A stretch of DNA of 64,000 nucleotides from JANQMX01 sp965247175 (GTDB taxonomy: Bacteria > Pseudomonadota > Alphaproteobacteria > Kiloniellales > DSM-21159), in contig OZ252006.1 in assembly GCA_965247175.1 (NCBI GenBank), positions 4,898,001 through 4,962,000 of the forward strand, given 5' to 3'. Made by a program: the position numbers and the translations under genes. How positions within the stretch are numbered: position 1 is the first letter of the stretch; each line of letters begins with the position of its first letter. This document shows, piece by piece, positions 26,209 to 34,929 of this stretch. The notes beneath the pieces are model-generated. The model worked only from the letters and a program-made list of their open reading frames with translations. It was not told the origin of the DNA and did not search any database.

Positions 26209-26850
26209 CTACGTGTGGGCGGCCTGCATGCCTTCGATCATGGCCGAGACTTCGGCCGCCGGCTCCACCGACTGCATCACCGCGCCCAACACCGCAAGCC
26301 CGGAGAGACCGCACGCCAGGGCATCGCCGAGGCGCTCCGGCGTAACGCCGCCGAGGCCAATCACTGGCTTTTGCGCCAGCGCACAGTACTGCCGCAGGGT
26401 TTCGGCGCCCAAGCCGGACCCGTAGCCCGGCTTGCTGAGGCTGGGATAGATCGGGCTCAGAGTCATGTAGTCGACCGCGAGCTCGTTGGCTTCGCGAATT
26501 TCAGCTGCATTGTGGGTCGACACTCCGACTAAAGCTTCAGACCCCAGGGCATCGCGCACTTCTGTGACCGCGTCGGCGAAGGCGCGTCGGCGCGGCAGAT
26601 GAACCCCGTCGGCTCCAAGCGCCACCGCTGCTTCCACGTCGGCGGAGACTAGGAACTTGGCGCCGGCTTCGCGTGAGGCTTGGGCGAGTGGCTTGCCGAA
26701 GGCGGCAAGGGTTTCACTGTCCAGATCTTTCTCGCGGAGCAGCAGCCAGCGACAGCCGGCCTCCAGCACCTGACGCACGATCTCGTGCAGCGGCAAGAGT
26801 GCTTGGCTGCGGTCGGTGATCAGCAAGAGCGGTGGGTTTGGCAGGCTCAT
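26209..26850 (-). CDS. thiE: Thiamine-phosphate synthase
   Basis: A 213-residue TIM-barrel enzyme joining the hydroxymethylpyrimidine and thiazole phosphates. Recognisable segments are LLLITDRSQALLP, CRWLLLREKDLD, GADGVHLPRRR, GVSTHNAAEI and GLGGVTPERL. The ATG at 26850 gives MSLPNPPLLLITD; the longer open frame upstream overlaps thiG and is not coding. It lies 10 bp after thiG in the thi operon. Confidence 0.93.
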   Translation of the reverse strand: MSLPNPPLLLITDRSQALLPLHEIVRQVLEAGCRWLLLREKDLDSETLAAFGKPLAQASREAGAKFLVSADVEAAVALGADGVHLPRRRAFADAVTEVRDALGSEALVGVSTHNAAEIREANELAVDYMTLSPIYPSLSKPGYGSGLGAETLRQYCALAQKPVIGLGGVTPERLGDALACGLSGLAVLGAVMQSVEPAAEVSAMIEGMQAAHT

Positions 26851-26860
26851 AAGCCAAGGC

Positions 26861-27643
26861 TCAGGTGCGGACGCGGCCAGCGAAGGGGCTCGAGGCCTGT
26901 GCGTTGCTCCGCTTGGGAATGCGCCCTGCCTTGAAAGCCAGGCGTCCGCCGGCAACGCCATGGCGCATGGCGGCGGCCATGGCGACCGGGTCGCGCGCGC
27001 CGGAGATGGCAGTGGCGAGCAGCACGCCGTCGCAGCCGAGTTCCATCGCCAAGGCGGCGTCGGACGCCGTGCCGATGCCCGCATCGACGATCAGCGGCAC
27101 GTCTAGCTGCGATCTGATCATCTGGATGTTGTATGGATTGAGCACACCCATGCCGGAGCCGATGGGGGCTCCCAGCGGCATCACGGCGACGCAGCCCAGG
27201 TCGGCCAGCTTGCGGCAGGTGACCGGGTCGTCGCTGCTGTATGCCAGCACCTTGAAGCCGTCCCGTACCAGACTGGCGGCGGCCTGCAGCAGCTCCTCAA
27301 CATCGGGGTAGAGGCTGTCGCGGTCGCCAATCACCTCGAGCTTCAGCCAGTCGGTGTCGAGCGCCTCGCGGGCGAGCTGCGCAGTGAGGACGGCGTCCTT
27401 GGCGGTGAAGCAACCGGCCGTGTTCGGCAGGATTCGGTAGCGGCCGCTGAGCAGGTCGAGCGGGCTTTCAGCGCCGGCCTCCATGTCCAGACGGCGCACC
27501 GCAACAGTGACGATCTCCGCGCCACTGGCCTGGATGGCGTTCAGCATCACCTGCTGGTTTGGGTAGCCGGAGCTGCCGACCATCAGGCGGGAGCCGACCG
27601 GCGTGCCGGCAATGATCAGAGGATCGCTATCAGGTGCGTTCAT
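26861..27643 (-). CDS. thiG: Thiazole synthase
   Basis: A 260-residue enzyme forming the thiamine thiazole from deoxyxylulose phosphate, dehydroglycine and ThiS-thiocarboxylate. The catalytic lysine is in DTDWLKLEVIGD. GSGMGVLNPYNI and VDAGIGTASDAALAMELGCD form the phosphate-binding end of the barrel. The start at 27643 (MNAPDSDPLIIAG) fits the family. It lies between thiS and thiE. Confidence 0.95.
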   Translation of the reverse strand: MNAPDSDPLIIAGTPVGSRLMVGSSGYPNQQVMLNAIQASGAEIVTVAVRRLDMEAGAESPLDLLSGRYRILPNTAGCFTAKDAVLTAQLAREALDTDWLKLEVIGDRDSLYPDVEELLQAAASLVRDGFKVLAYSSDDPVTCRKLADLGCVAVMPLGAPIGSGMGVLNPYNIQMIRSQLDVPLIVDAGIGTASDAALAMELGCDGVLLATAISGARDPVAMAAAMRHGVAGGRLAFKAGRIPKRSNAQASSPFAGRVRT

Positions 27644-27659
27644 CGTTCTTGGTCTTTCC

Positions 27660-27869
27660 TCAGCCGCCTGGGACAGGCCGCACAACTTCCAGCTCATCGC
27701 CCTCGCTTAAGCGCGTCTCGGCCCACTGCGCCCGGGGGACCACGGTGCCGTTGTGGGCCACGGCGACGAAGCCTGTGGGCTTGCCCTCGAGAAGCTCCGC
27801 CATCAGCTCGCCAAGCGTCGCGACGACGACAGTCTGCTGATCACCGTTGAGCTGCAGGGTGATGCTCAT
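27660..27869 (-). CDS. thiS: Sulfur carrier protein ThiS
   Basis: A 69-residue ubiquitin-fold protein ending in Gly-Gly (RPVPGG), the C-terminus that is adenylated and converted to a thiocarboxylate to donate sulfur to ThiG. VAVAHNGTVVPRAQW is the typical core. Its start overlaps the thiO stop by 4 bases. No ThiF is in the window. Confidence 0.93.
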   Translation of the reverse strand: MSITLQLNGDQQTVVVATLGELMAELLEGKPTGFVAVAHNGTVVPRAQWAETRLSEGDELEVVRPVPGG

Positions 27870-29050
27870 TGCGCTGCAGTCCTGGCAATCGGGGAGGGCG
27901 CGCTTGCGAAGCGGCCCGGGCCGAAAGGCGCAATCCGCTCAGGCACGCAATCATGCAGGATCCCCTCTGCCACCAGATCAGCGGTGAGGGGGGCGAGCAG
28001 GATGCCGTTTCGGTGATGGCCAGTGGCAAAATGCAGGCCGGCGACAGAGCTGGGCCCGAGTATGGGGGCATCGTCGCGGCTGCTCGGCCGGTGGCCGACC
28101 CACGTCTCCTCGACCGGTAGTTCTTCGGTTCCCGGCAAGAGCTGCCAGAGTTCCCACAAGAGGTGCATGAGGCCGCCGGCAGTCAAGGCGTCATCCCAAC
28201 CCTTCTCCTCGACCGTAGCACCGACGATCAGGCGGCCATCCTCACGCGGTACGGCATAGAGGCCGCGCGGCCCCCAAAGTACGGACTTCAGCAGTGGTGC
28301 CTGCGGATCCATGCCGAGCGCCAAGGCTTGGCCTTTCAATGGCCGAACCGGGGGCGCAACGTCTTGTGACAGGCCTCCGATATCGCGCGACCAGGCGCCG
28401 GCGGCCAGAAGCACGGCGTCGGCGGCGTGAAAGCCGCTTGCTGTGTCGACGCCGCGGCAGTGCCCTTGCGCAATGGTCAGTCCATGGACGCGCTGCCCGC
28501 AGTGGATCTCCGCACCGGCTCGTGTCGCGGCTTCGGCCAGGGCAAGGACCAGGAAGCGGTTGTCGACTTGGTGGTCGTTGGCGCTCCAGACCGCGCCGGA
28601 GACTTGGGGAGAGAGGGAAGGTTCCTTGGCGCGCGCTTCGCGCCCGCTGAGCCAGGCAAGATCGAGGCCTAGGCCGCGCTGATAATCGTAGGTGAACCGC
28701 AGGCGCTCCACGTCGTCCTGCAGCACGGCGGCGACCAAGGTGCCATCTTCGCGGTAGCCGATCTCGCGGCCGCTCGCAGCTTCCAACTCGGCGGCGAAGG
28801 TGGGCCACTGGCGCTGCGCTTCCAAGGTGAGGGAAAGCAGCGCTTCCTCGCCCGGCTCGCTCTCAACATTGGCGGCCAGCATGCCAGCGGCCGCCCAGGA
28901 GGCGCCACGGCCGATCTCACCGCGCTCGAAGACGGTCACGGCGCAGCCCTGCTGGGCCAGGCGCCAAGCCACGCCAAGGCCACAGACGCCGGCTCCGACG
29001 ATGGCAACTTTGGGTCGGCTGGAGGTGGTGGTGGCTGTCTTCTCGTTCAT
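27866..29050 (-). CDS. thiO: Glycine oxidase ThiO
   Basis: A 394-residue FAD-dependent D-amino acid oxidase-family protein that oxidises glycine to the imine used by ThiG. The FAD motif VAIVGAGVCGLGVAW is near residue 15, and the C-terminal RPSSRDDAPILGPSSVAGL with ATGHHRNGILLAP is typical. The ATG at 29050 is chosen over an adjacent upstream TTG. Its ribosome binding site (AGGGAG) lies in the 3' strand of the TPP riboswitch. It is the first gene of the thiOSGE operon. Confidence 0.93.
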   Translation of the reverse strand: MNEKTATTTSSRPKVAIVGAGVCGLGVAWRLAQQGCAVTVFERGEIGRGASWAAAGMLAANVESEPGEEALLSLTLEAQRQWPTFAAELEAASGREIGYREDGTLVAAVLQDDVERLRFTYDYQRGLGLDLAWLSGREARAKEPSLSPQVSGAVWSANDHQVDNRFLVLALAEAATRAGAEIHCGQRVHGLTIAQGHCRGVDTASGFHAADAVLLAAGAWSRDIGGLSQDVAPPVRPLKGQALALGMDPQAPLLKSVLWGPRGLYAVPREDGRLIVGATVEEKGWDDALTAGGLMHLLWELWQLLPGTEELPVEETWVGHRPSSRDDAPILGPSSVAGLHFATGHHRNGILLAPLTADLVAEGILHDCVPERIAPFGPGRFASAPSPIARTAAQ

Positions 29051-29055
29051 CAAAG

Positions 29056-29133
29056 GCTCCCTGCGCTGGCATGACCCAGATCAGGTTCGGTGGGTGTGTT
29101 CTCAGCCGGAACGGGCCCGGCACCCCAGCCTGA
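29056..29133 (-). ncRNA. TPP riboswitch (thi box)
   Basis: On the minus strand, in order: the GGCTGGGGTGCC entry stem, CTGAGA, ACCC, GAACCTGATCTGGGTCATG and CCAGCGCAGGGA, which are the conserved blocks of the TPP aptamer. It ends only a few bases before the thiO ATG, and the AGGGAG of its closing stem serves as the Shine-Dalgarno. Thiamine pyrophosphate would therefore block translation of the thi operon. No separate terminator hairpin fits in the gap. Confidence 0.95.
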
Positions 29134-29331
29134 CTGCAAAGCGTAACGTAATACTGTCCGGCGCTGAGACCAAGCCCCTGCACTGAGAGCTCTGGTCCTG
29201 TCCGCATGCGACGCCGACAGTGCTGCCCTGCGGAAACCATGGGACTTTGTGCCTGCCGCATGCGGGCGGGCCCGCTATGGTCGCGTCATGCGCGCGCCAT
29301 CGAAGCGCTCGCATGACGACGAGAAGAGGAT

Positions 29332-30240
29332 ATGGCGCCGATCGCGGCTGAGACAGACGTTCAAGAACGAGAGCGGATTGAGCGACGCCTTTATGCGCTC
29401 GGTCTTGCCAGCGTCATCGCTGCGTCCTTCTTTACCTCGCTGGCCGGGATCTTCGTCCGCCTGACCGAGGAGGCTGAGGGCTTCACCCTCCTGTTCTACC
29501 GGTCCTTGGCGTTCGTGCTCTTTATGGCTGTTTTCATTGGCTTCCGCTATCGCGGTCGGACCGTAGACGCCTTCCGTGCCATCGGCTGGCCGGGCTTGGT
29601 TATCGCTCTGGCACTCGGCATCGCCTTCATGAGCTTCATTCTCGCGCTGATGGAGACTACCGTCGCGCGCGTCGTCTTTATCGGTGGCACCTCGCCCTTT
29701 GTCGCAGCAGCCTTGGCATGGCTCGTCCTGCGAGAGCGCCTGGGCCCGACGACGCTCTTGGCGATGGTCGGCGCCTTTCTCGGCATTGCCGTGATGGTCG
29801 GGGAGGGCTTGGCGGACGGTAGCATGCTGGGCTTGCTGCTCGCTTTCGTACCGGTTCTCGGCTACGCCGTGACGCTCGTCTGCTTCCGGCTGAAAAAGGG
29901 CGAGGACATGCTGCCCGCCGTCTTCCTGGCCGGCATTGTCGCGATGGTTGCCTCAGCGCTTTTCGCGCCGACCTTGGCGATCAGCACCAACGATCTTGTC
30001 ATGGCCATCCTCCTGGGCGTCGTCCAACTCGGCTTTCAGTACGTGCTGATCACCTATGGGGTACGGCGCGTCCCTGCCGCCGAAGTGGCGCTGCTCGGTC
30101 GCCTGCAATTGGTCCTGGGGCCGTTCTGGGTCTGGATCGGCGTTGGCGAGGTGCCGACCGTCGCTACCCTCGTGGGCGGTGCCATCATCCTCGGCGTGGT
30201 ATTGCTGCACTCGCTGGTTATGCTGCGCCGGGGCAAGTAG
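29332..30240 (+). CDS. EamA/DMT family transporter
   Basis: A 302-residue inner-membrane protein with 10 predicted helices in two EamA repeats. The first repeat includes FFTSLAGIFVRLTEEA and FLLERTVARV-like features (TTVARVVFIGGTSPF, AALAWLVLRERLGPTT). The second includes QYVLITYGVRRVPAAEVALL. Such proteins export or import metabolites such as amino acids. It lies 28 bp upstream of the M81 peptidase gene, so the two form a likely operon. Cargo is unknown. Confidence 0.88.
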   Translation: MAPIAAETDVQERERIERRLYALGLASVIAASFFTSLAGIFVRLTEEAEGFTLLFYRSLAFVLFMAVFIGFRYRGRTVDAFRAIGWPGLVIALALGIAFMSFILALMETTVARVVFIGGTSPFVAAALAWLVLRERLGPTTLLAMVGAFLGIAVMVGEGLADGSMLGLLLAFVPVLGYAVTLVCFRLKKGEDMLPAVFLAGIVAMVASALFAPTLAISTNDLVMAILLGVVQLGFQYVLITYGVRRVPAAEVALLGRLQLVLGPFWVWIGVGEVPTVATLVGGAIILGVVLLHSLVMLRRGK

Positions 30241-30268
30241 CTGAACAACAAGACAAGGGTTTGGTACT

Positions 30269-31789
30269 ATGCGCATCGCCGTCGGCGGATTTCAGCACGA
30301 GACGAATACCTTCGCGCCTTCGAAGGCAGAACTTGAAGACTTCACCAAGGGCGGCGGCTGGCCGCCCCTCAGCCGTGGTGAGGCGATGTTCGGCAGCATT
30401 GCCGGCGTCAATCTGCCGGCCGCTGGCTTCGTCGAGGCCGCGCGGGAGCGTGGCTGGACGCCGGTGCCGCTGGCGTGGGCCGGCGCGACGCCGTCGTCTT
30501 ATGTCACCGACGAGGCCTTCGAGACCATAGCCGGCTACATGCTCGACGGGCTGGAGCACGCCGGCAGCCTTGATGCGGTCTATCTCGACCTGCACGGTGC
30601 AATGGTGACTGAGAGCCATGAGGACGGGGAAGGGGAGCTGCTCCGCCGCGTGCGAAACCTGCTCGGTCCCGACATTCCCATCCTGGTCAGCCTCGACCTG
30701 CACGCCAATGCGACGCCTGAGATGATGGCGCTCGCGACGGCGCTTGTTTCGTACCGTACCTATCCGCACGTCGATCAGGCCGACACCGGCAAGCGTGCAG
30801 CACGCTTGCTGGATCTCTGGGCAGAACGCGGTGGCCGGGCTTTCGCCAGCGCCTTCCGGCAGCTGCCGTTCCTTATTCCGTTGACCAGCGGATGCTCGCT
30901 CATCGAGCCGGCAAAATCGCTCTACGACAGCCTCGACAGCCTGGAGGTCGAGGGCGTCGACAGCGTGTCCTTCAACGCCGGCTTCTCTCCGGCCGACATC
31001 CACCATGCCGGACCGACAGTGACGGTCTTCGGCAGTGACCAGTCAGCCGTCGACGCAGTGGCCGATGGTCTGGCCGCTTCGATTTTGGCGGAAGAAGCGG
31101 CCTTCGCCGGTGACATCATGAGCGCGGCTGACGGAGTTGCCTACGCCAAGGGCAAGGCGCCTGGCGCCAATCGCCCCATCGTCCTGGCCGATACGCAGGA
31201 CAATCCTGGGGCCGGCGGCAATGGCGACACAGTCGGGCTCCTGGCTGAGCTGGTGCGGCAAGAGGCGACGGGCGCCGCGCTCGGCCTGCTCTACGACCCG
31301 GCCGCCGCCGAGCGTGCGCATCAGCTTGGTGCCGGTGCGGAGGACGATTTCGCTCTGGGCAGCCAATCGGGCCTGCCCGGGCACGAGCCGCTCAAGGTGA
31401 GAGCCAGGGTGGCGGCTGTGGGCAATGGCCGCTTCACCTGCACAGGGCCGTTCTATCTCGGCGCCCGGATGGACTTGGGCCCCATGGCGCGCCTCACGAT
31501 TGGCGCGGTCGACGTGCTGATCGCATCAAAGAAGGTGCAGGCCGGCGACCGGGAGATGTTCCGCCATCTCGGCTTGGAGCCGAGTGACTGCGCCATCCTC
31601 GGCCTCAAGTCTTCGGTGCACTTCCGCGCCCATTTTCAACCCATCGCCGAAGAAGTCGTGGTGGTCGCGGCACCTGGTCCCAATCCGGTGGATCACCTGG
31701 CATTGGACTACCGGAACCTGCGCGGCGGCTTGAGGCTCATGCCCAACGGGCCCTTGTCCCAGGGGCCTTTGGCGGCCGGCGCCGCCTAG
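30269..31789 (+). CDS. M81 family metallopeptidase (MlrC-like)
   Basis: A 506-residue protein with the M81/MlrC layout. The N-terminal domain starts MRIAVGGFQHETNTFAP and contains YLDLHGAMVTESHEDGEGE and LVSLDLHANATPEM, whose His/Asp residues are likely zinc ligands. The MlrC C-terminal domain begins near residue 300 (ADTQDNPGAGGNGDT). MlrC cleaves linearised microcystin products, but most homologues have unknown peptide or amide substrates. It is coupled to a DMT transporter, which might move the substrate or product. The 3' end overlaps the convergent rhomboid gene by 4 bases. Confidence 0.88.
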   Translation: MRIAVGGFQHETNTFAPSKAELEDFTKGGGWPPLSRGEAMFGSIAGVNLPAAGFVEAARERGWTPVPLAWAGATPSSYVTDEAFETIAGYMLDGLEHAGSLDAVYLDLHGAMVTESHEDGEGELLRRVRNLLGPDIPILVSLDLHANATPEMMALATALVSYRTYPHVDQADTGKRAARLLDLWAERGGRAFASAFRQLPFLIPLTSGCSLIEPAKSLYDSLDSLEVEGVDSVSFNAGFSPADIHHAGPTVTVFGSDQSAVDAVADGLAASILAEEAAFAGDIMSAADGVAYAKGKAPGANRPIVLADTQDNPGAGGNGDTVGLLAELVRQEATGAALGLLYDPAAAERAHQLGAGAEDDFALGSQSGLPGHEPLKVRARVAAVGNGRFTCTGPFYLGARMDLGPMARLTIGAVDVLIASKKVQAGDREMFRHLGLEPSDCAILGLKSSVHFRAHFQPIAEEVVVVAAPGPNPVDHLALDYRNLRGGLRLMPNGPLSQGPLAAGAA

Positions 31790-32607
31790 CCTGATCTGTC
31801 CCACGGGCCTTTCGGCCGACGCGGCGCTTCGCCTGCGCTGGGCATGGGGCTCTCGCGTTTGCGCCGTGGATTGCGGTCACGCGAGTCGCCGGCCTGGGAG
31901 CGCCGGCGCTGAACGATGCCCTGCGGGGGCGGGCCTCCGCCGAACAGCACCACCGTGTTGCGCTTGAAGGGGAACACCAGGATCAGACCGGCCACGAAGC
32001 CGCCGATATGGGCCCACCAGGCGACGTTGCCGAAGCCGGAGTCGGCGATGACGGCGTAGATCTGGAAGCTGAACCAAACGGCAAGCAGCAGATAGGCCGG
32101 CAGGCGCACGGGGATGACCACGATCGGTATGAGAACCCGGGCGCGGGGGTGAAGCACCAGATAGGCCGCCAGAACCCCGGAGATGGCGCCGCTGGCGCCG
32201 ACCATCGGCACGTCCGACAGGGGCTGGGCGAAGAAATGGCTGAGTCCGGCGGCGGCGCCGCAGAGCAGATAAAAGAACAGGAAGCGGACGTGGCCCATAG
32301 AGTCTTCGATGTTGTCGCCGAAGACCCAGAGAAAGAGCATGTTGCCCAGCAGGTGCATGATACTGCCGTGCAGGTACATATACGTGAAGAGCGTCACCAC
32401 GGACGGAAGCTGCAGCAGCTCGTCCGATAGCCGCGCGTCGCCGGCGAAGACGGCGGGTATGAAACCGTAGTTGTAGACGCTGAGCTGCAGCCCGTCGGAG
32501 ACCTGCGCCGCATAGATCAGAACGCAGGCGAGCATGGTGCCCCAGGTCACCCAGGGATAGCGGAGCAGGATACGCGGGTTGCTGTCGCCAAGAGGGATAA
32601 AGGGCAT
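31786..32607 (-). CDS. Rhomboid family intramembrane serine protease
   Basis: A 273-residue membrane protein with six helices. The catalytic dyad is S139 in VGASGAISG and H200 in WWAHIGGFVAG. The HGSIMHLLGNMLFLWVFGDN segment is the conserved TM2 His-Asn region. The last 50 residues are a basic proline-rich cytoplasmic tail. It lies 3 bp from the exonuclease III gene on the same strand. Substrates are unknown. Confidence 0.92.
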   Translation of the reverse strand: MPFIPLGDSNPRILLRYPWVTWGTMLACVLIYAAQVSDGLQLSVYNYGFIPAVFAGDARLSDELLQLPSVVTLFTYMYLHGSIMHLLGNMLFLWVFGDNIEDSMGHVRFLFFYLLCGAAAGLSHFFAQPLSDVPMVGASGAISGVLAAYLVLHPRARVLIPIVVIPVRLPAYLLLAVWFSFQIYAVIADSGFGNVAWWAHIGGFVAGLILVFPFKRNTVVLFGGGPPPQGIVQRRRSQAGDSRDRNPRRKRESPMPSAGEAPRRPKGPWDRSG

Positions 32608-32610
32608 GGC

Positions 32611-33411
32611 TCAGATGCTGGCGGCCGGCGCGGCTAAGCGACACCAGACCGGAGTGTGGTCGGAGGCCTTCTGCCAACCCCTGGGCTCCCGGTCGATGCC
32701 GCTATCGCGTAGACGGTCGGCAGCCTGAGGCGATAGCAGCAGGTGGTCGATACGGATGCCGAGGTCGTTCTGCCAGGCACCGCCCTGATAGTCCCAGAAG
32801 CTGTAGCGGTGCGGCTCCGAATGAAAGGCACGGAAGGCGTCGGTGTAGCCGAGGTAGATCAGCCGGCGCAGGGCCGCTCGGCTTTCAGGCCGGAAAAGGG
32901 CATCGCCGGCCCAGGCGGCCGGGTCATAGCAGTCTTCGGGCTCGGGAATGACGTTGTAGTCACCGCATAGCAGGATGGGCTCCTCGCTGGCGAGGAGGCG
33001 CTTGGCATGCCGCTCGAGCCGCTCCATCCAAGCAAGCTTGTAGGGGAACTTCTCGCTGTCGGCAGGATTGCCGTTGGGCAGATAGATCGCGCCGACGCGC
33101 AGGCCCAGAGTGCGGCCCTCGATGTAGCGGGCCTGCTCATCGTTCTCATCCCCGGGCAGTGCTTGCTCCAAGAGATCGATGGGTTCTTTGGAGAGCAAGG
33201 CGACGCCGTTGTAGCTTTTCTGCCCGGCCATGGCCCAATGATAGCCTGCCGCCTGGATCTCCAGGCCGGGAAAGCCCTCCTCGGTGGTCTTCAGCTCTTG
33301 CAGCGCCACCACGTCCGGCTTGAAGGAGTCCAGCCACCTGACGAGATGTGCCAGCCGGGCTTTGACTGAATTGACGTTCCAAGTGGCGACGGTGATCTCT
33401 GCGCTGCTCAT
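32611..33411 (-). CDS. xth: Exodeoxyribonuclease III
   Basis: A 266-residue AP endonuclease/3'-5' exonuclease of base excision repair. Active-site motifs of the EEP fold are TWNVNSVKARL (Asn), LQELKTTEEGFP (metal Glu), CGDYNVIPEPEDC (Asp/Asn), and KASDHTPVW (Asp-His pair). Length is normal for ExoA/XthA. It is followed by the rhomboid gene. Confidence 0.95.
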   Translation of the reverse strand: MSSAEITVATWNVNSVKARLAHLVRWLDSFKPDVVALQELKTTEEGFPGLEIQAAGYHWAMAGQKSYNGVALLSKEPIDLLEQALPGDENDEQARYIEGRTLGLRVGAIYLPNGNPADSEKFPYKLAWMERLERHAKRLLASEEPILLCGDYNVIPEPEDCYDPAAWAGDALFRPESRAALRRLIYLGYTDAFRAFHSEPHRYSFWDYQGGAWQNDLGIRIDHLLLSPQAADRLRDSGIDREPRGWQKASDHTPVWCRLAAPAASI

Positions 33412-33483
33412 GGGTTCCTGAGGGGTTCGGGATGGGTGCGACCGGATCGTCTGGTCTCCGGGCGAGTCTGCGGCTCCGGCGCC

Positions 33484-34422
33484 CTAATGCAAGTGCTCGA
33501 CGTTCTGACAGTCGCCGACGAAGCGGGTGCGTTCGATGAGGACAGAGTCCGGCAGCGCGCCGCCCAGCGGCAAGGCCTTGGCGGAGCAGAAAAAGACACT
33601 GGCCTCGATGACGACCTGGTTGACCGGATGGCTTCCGCGATGCGGTTCCCGGCGATAGCCGATCATCTCCCAGTTGCTGCTGTTGCTATCCTTGCGCAGC
33701 ACGCTGCGGCGGATGATCAGCTCGCCGCCGACATAGGCATCGATCAGCCGACTGTCGATGCTGCCCCGGTTGTCCAGCAGGCTGTCCTCGATCACCACCC
33801 GGGCCGCTTCGGTCTTGATCTCGTGGCCTTCGTTGCGGTTGGAGATGAAGCGAGAGCGGCGGATGACGAGTTCCTTGGCATTGAAGATATAGAGGCCGTG
33901 GGTGCGACCGAGGCCCTCGAAGCGACTGTCCTCGATCACCACCCGCATCGACGGGTCGCCGCCCATCACCCCGTTGCGGCTGTCACGGAAGTGCACCCGA
34001 CGCAGAGTGATGTCGCCGCTTTGTCCCCTCTCCAAACGCAGGCAGCCGCGAGCGCTCTCTTGGAAACGCCCGATGGTGCACTCGATGTCCTCGATGACCG
34101 TCGGCCCCGCCATCTGCACGATGGCCGCCTTGCGGTGACAGAGGGTGTCGAACAAGAGCGAGCCATTGCCCCGCAGGGTGACCGGCCGGTCGATCACCAG
34201 GCATTGCCGGTAGCGGCCGCGGGGCAACTCGAGAACGCCGCCCGGCTCGGTCTCGCTCAGCAGCGCTTGCAGGGACGGGCACTCCCAGCCCGGCGCCTCG
34301 TCGTCGCAGAAGTAACCTGGCTGCGGCGGCGTCGCGATCTCTGGGGTCGGCGCACTTTGCTGCTGGGCCTGCGCTGGCAGCGTCAGGGCGGCCAACACGA
34401 CAAAGGCCAAGAGCCGCAGCAC
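33484..34422 (-). CDS. Secreted parallel beta-helix protein
   Basis: A 312-residue protein with a clear signal peptide (residues 1-20, LLAFVVLAALTLPAQAQ). The mature part shows successive beta-helix turns, e.g. GGVLELPRGRYRQCLV, TVIEDIECTIGRF, ITLRRVHFRDSRNG, VVIEDSRFEGL, LVIRRSRFISNRNE and LIIRRSVLRKDSN, each about 22-25 residues. Such folds occur in polysaccharide lyases and C5-epimerases, but no catalytic signature is recognised. Several Cys (YFCDDEAPGWEC, DIECTIG) could form disulfides in the periplasm. Function unknown. Confidence 0.75.
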   Translation of the reverse strand: MLRLLAFVVLAALTLPAQAQQQSAPTPEIATPPQPGYFCDDEAPGWECPSLQALLSETEPGGVLELPRGRYRQCLVIDRPVTLRGNGSLLFDTLCHRKAAIVQMAGPTVIEDIECTIGRFQESARGCLRLERGQSGDITLRRVHFRDSRNGVMGGDPSMRVVIEDSRFEGLGRTHGLYIFNAKELVIRRSRFISNRNEGHEIKTEAARVVIEDSLLDNRGSIDSRLIDAYVGGELIIRRSVLRKDSNSSNWEMIGYRREPHRGSHPVNQVVIEASVFFCSAKALPLGGALPDSVLIERTRFVGDCQNVEHLH

Positions 34423-34456
34423 GACTCTTGTCCGCCTGCGCTGTGGGTTGCCTTCG

Positions 34457-34807
34457 CTAAACCGAGAAGGACGAGCCGCAGCCGCAGGACGACGATGCGT
34501 TAGGGTTGTTGACCTGGAAGTAGGCGCCCATCAGGTCCTCGACGAAATCGATTTGGCTACCCTTGAGCAACTCGAGGGAAATCTCGTCGATCACCACCGT
34601 GGCGCCGTCGCGGTGAAAGGTACGGTCGTCATCGTTAACGGCCGTATCGAAGTCAAAGCTGTACTGAAACCCCGAGCAGCCGCCGCCGTTGACCGACAGG
34701 CGCAACATGCTCCCGGATTGGTCTTCGACCGCAGCAAGCTCTGTGATGCGCTTGGCAGCGCTCACGCTGACCGAGAAGTCTTCTGCCGTTTCGACTGTTG
34801 CCGTCAT
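34457..34807 (-). CDS. erpA: Iron-sulfur cluster insertion protein ErpA
   Basis: A 116-residue A-type carrier that delivers [4Fe-4S] clusters to apo-enzymes. Ligand cysteines are C44 (NGGGCSGFQYSF), C108 and C110 (SCGCGSSFSV). The N-terminus and GGGCSGFQY fit ErpA better than SufA. It is outside the suf operon, divergent from dgt. Confidence 0.93.
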   Translation of the reverse strand: MTATVETAEDFSVSVSAAKRITELAAVEDQSGSMLRLSVNGGGCSGFQYSFDFDTAVNDDDRTFHRDGATVVIDEISLELLKGSQIDFVEDLMGAYFQVNNPNASSSCGCGSSFSV

Positions 34808-34929
34808 ACCTGTTTATCCTCGAACGAAATCGATCGCCGATCTTCCCCCAATGTAAGCGATTTCCGGCCGATTTCAAAGTCGCCCGGCGCGCGTTGTCGC
34901 TGGGGGCGGCACCGTCTAGGTTGCCGGCC

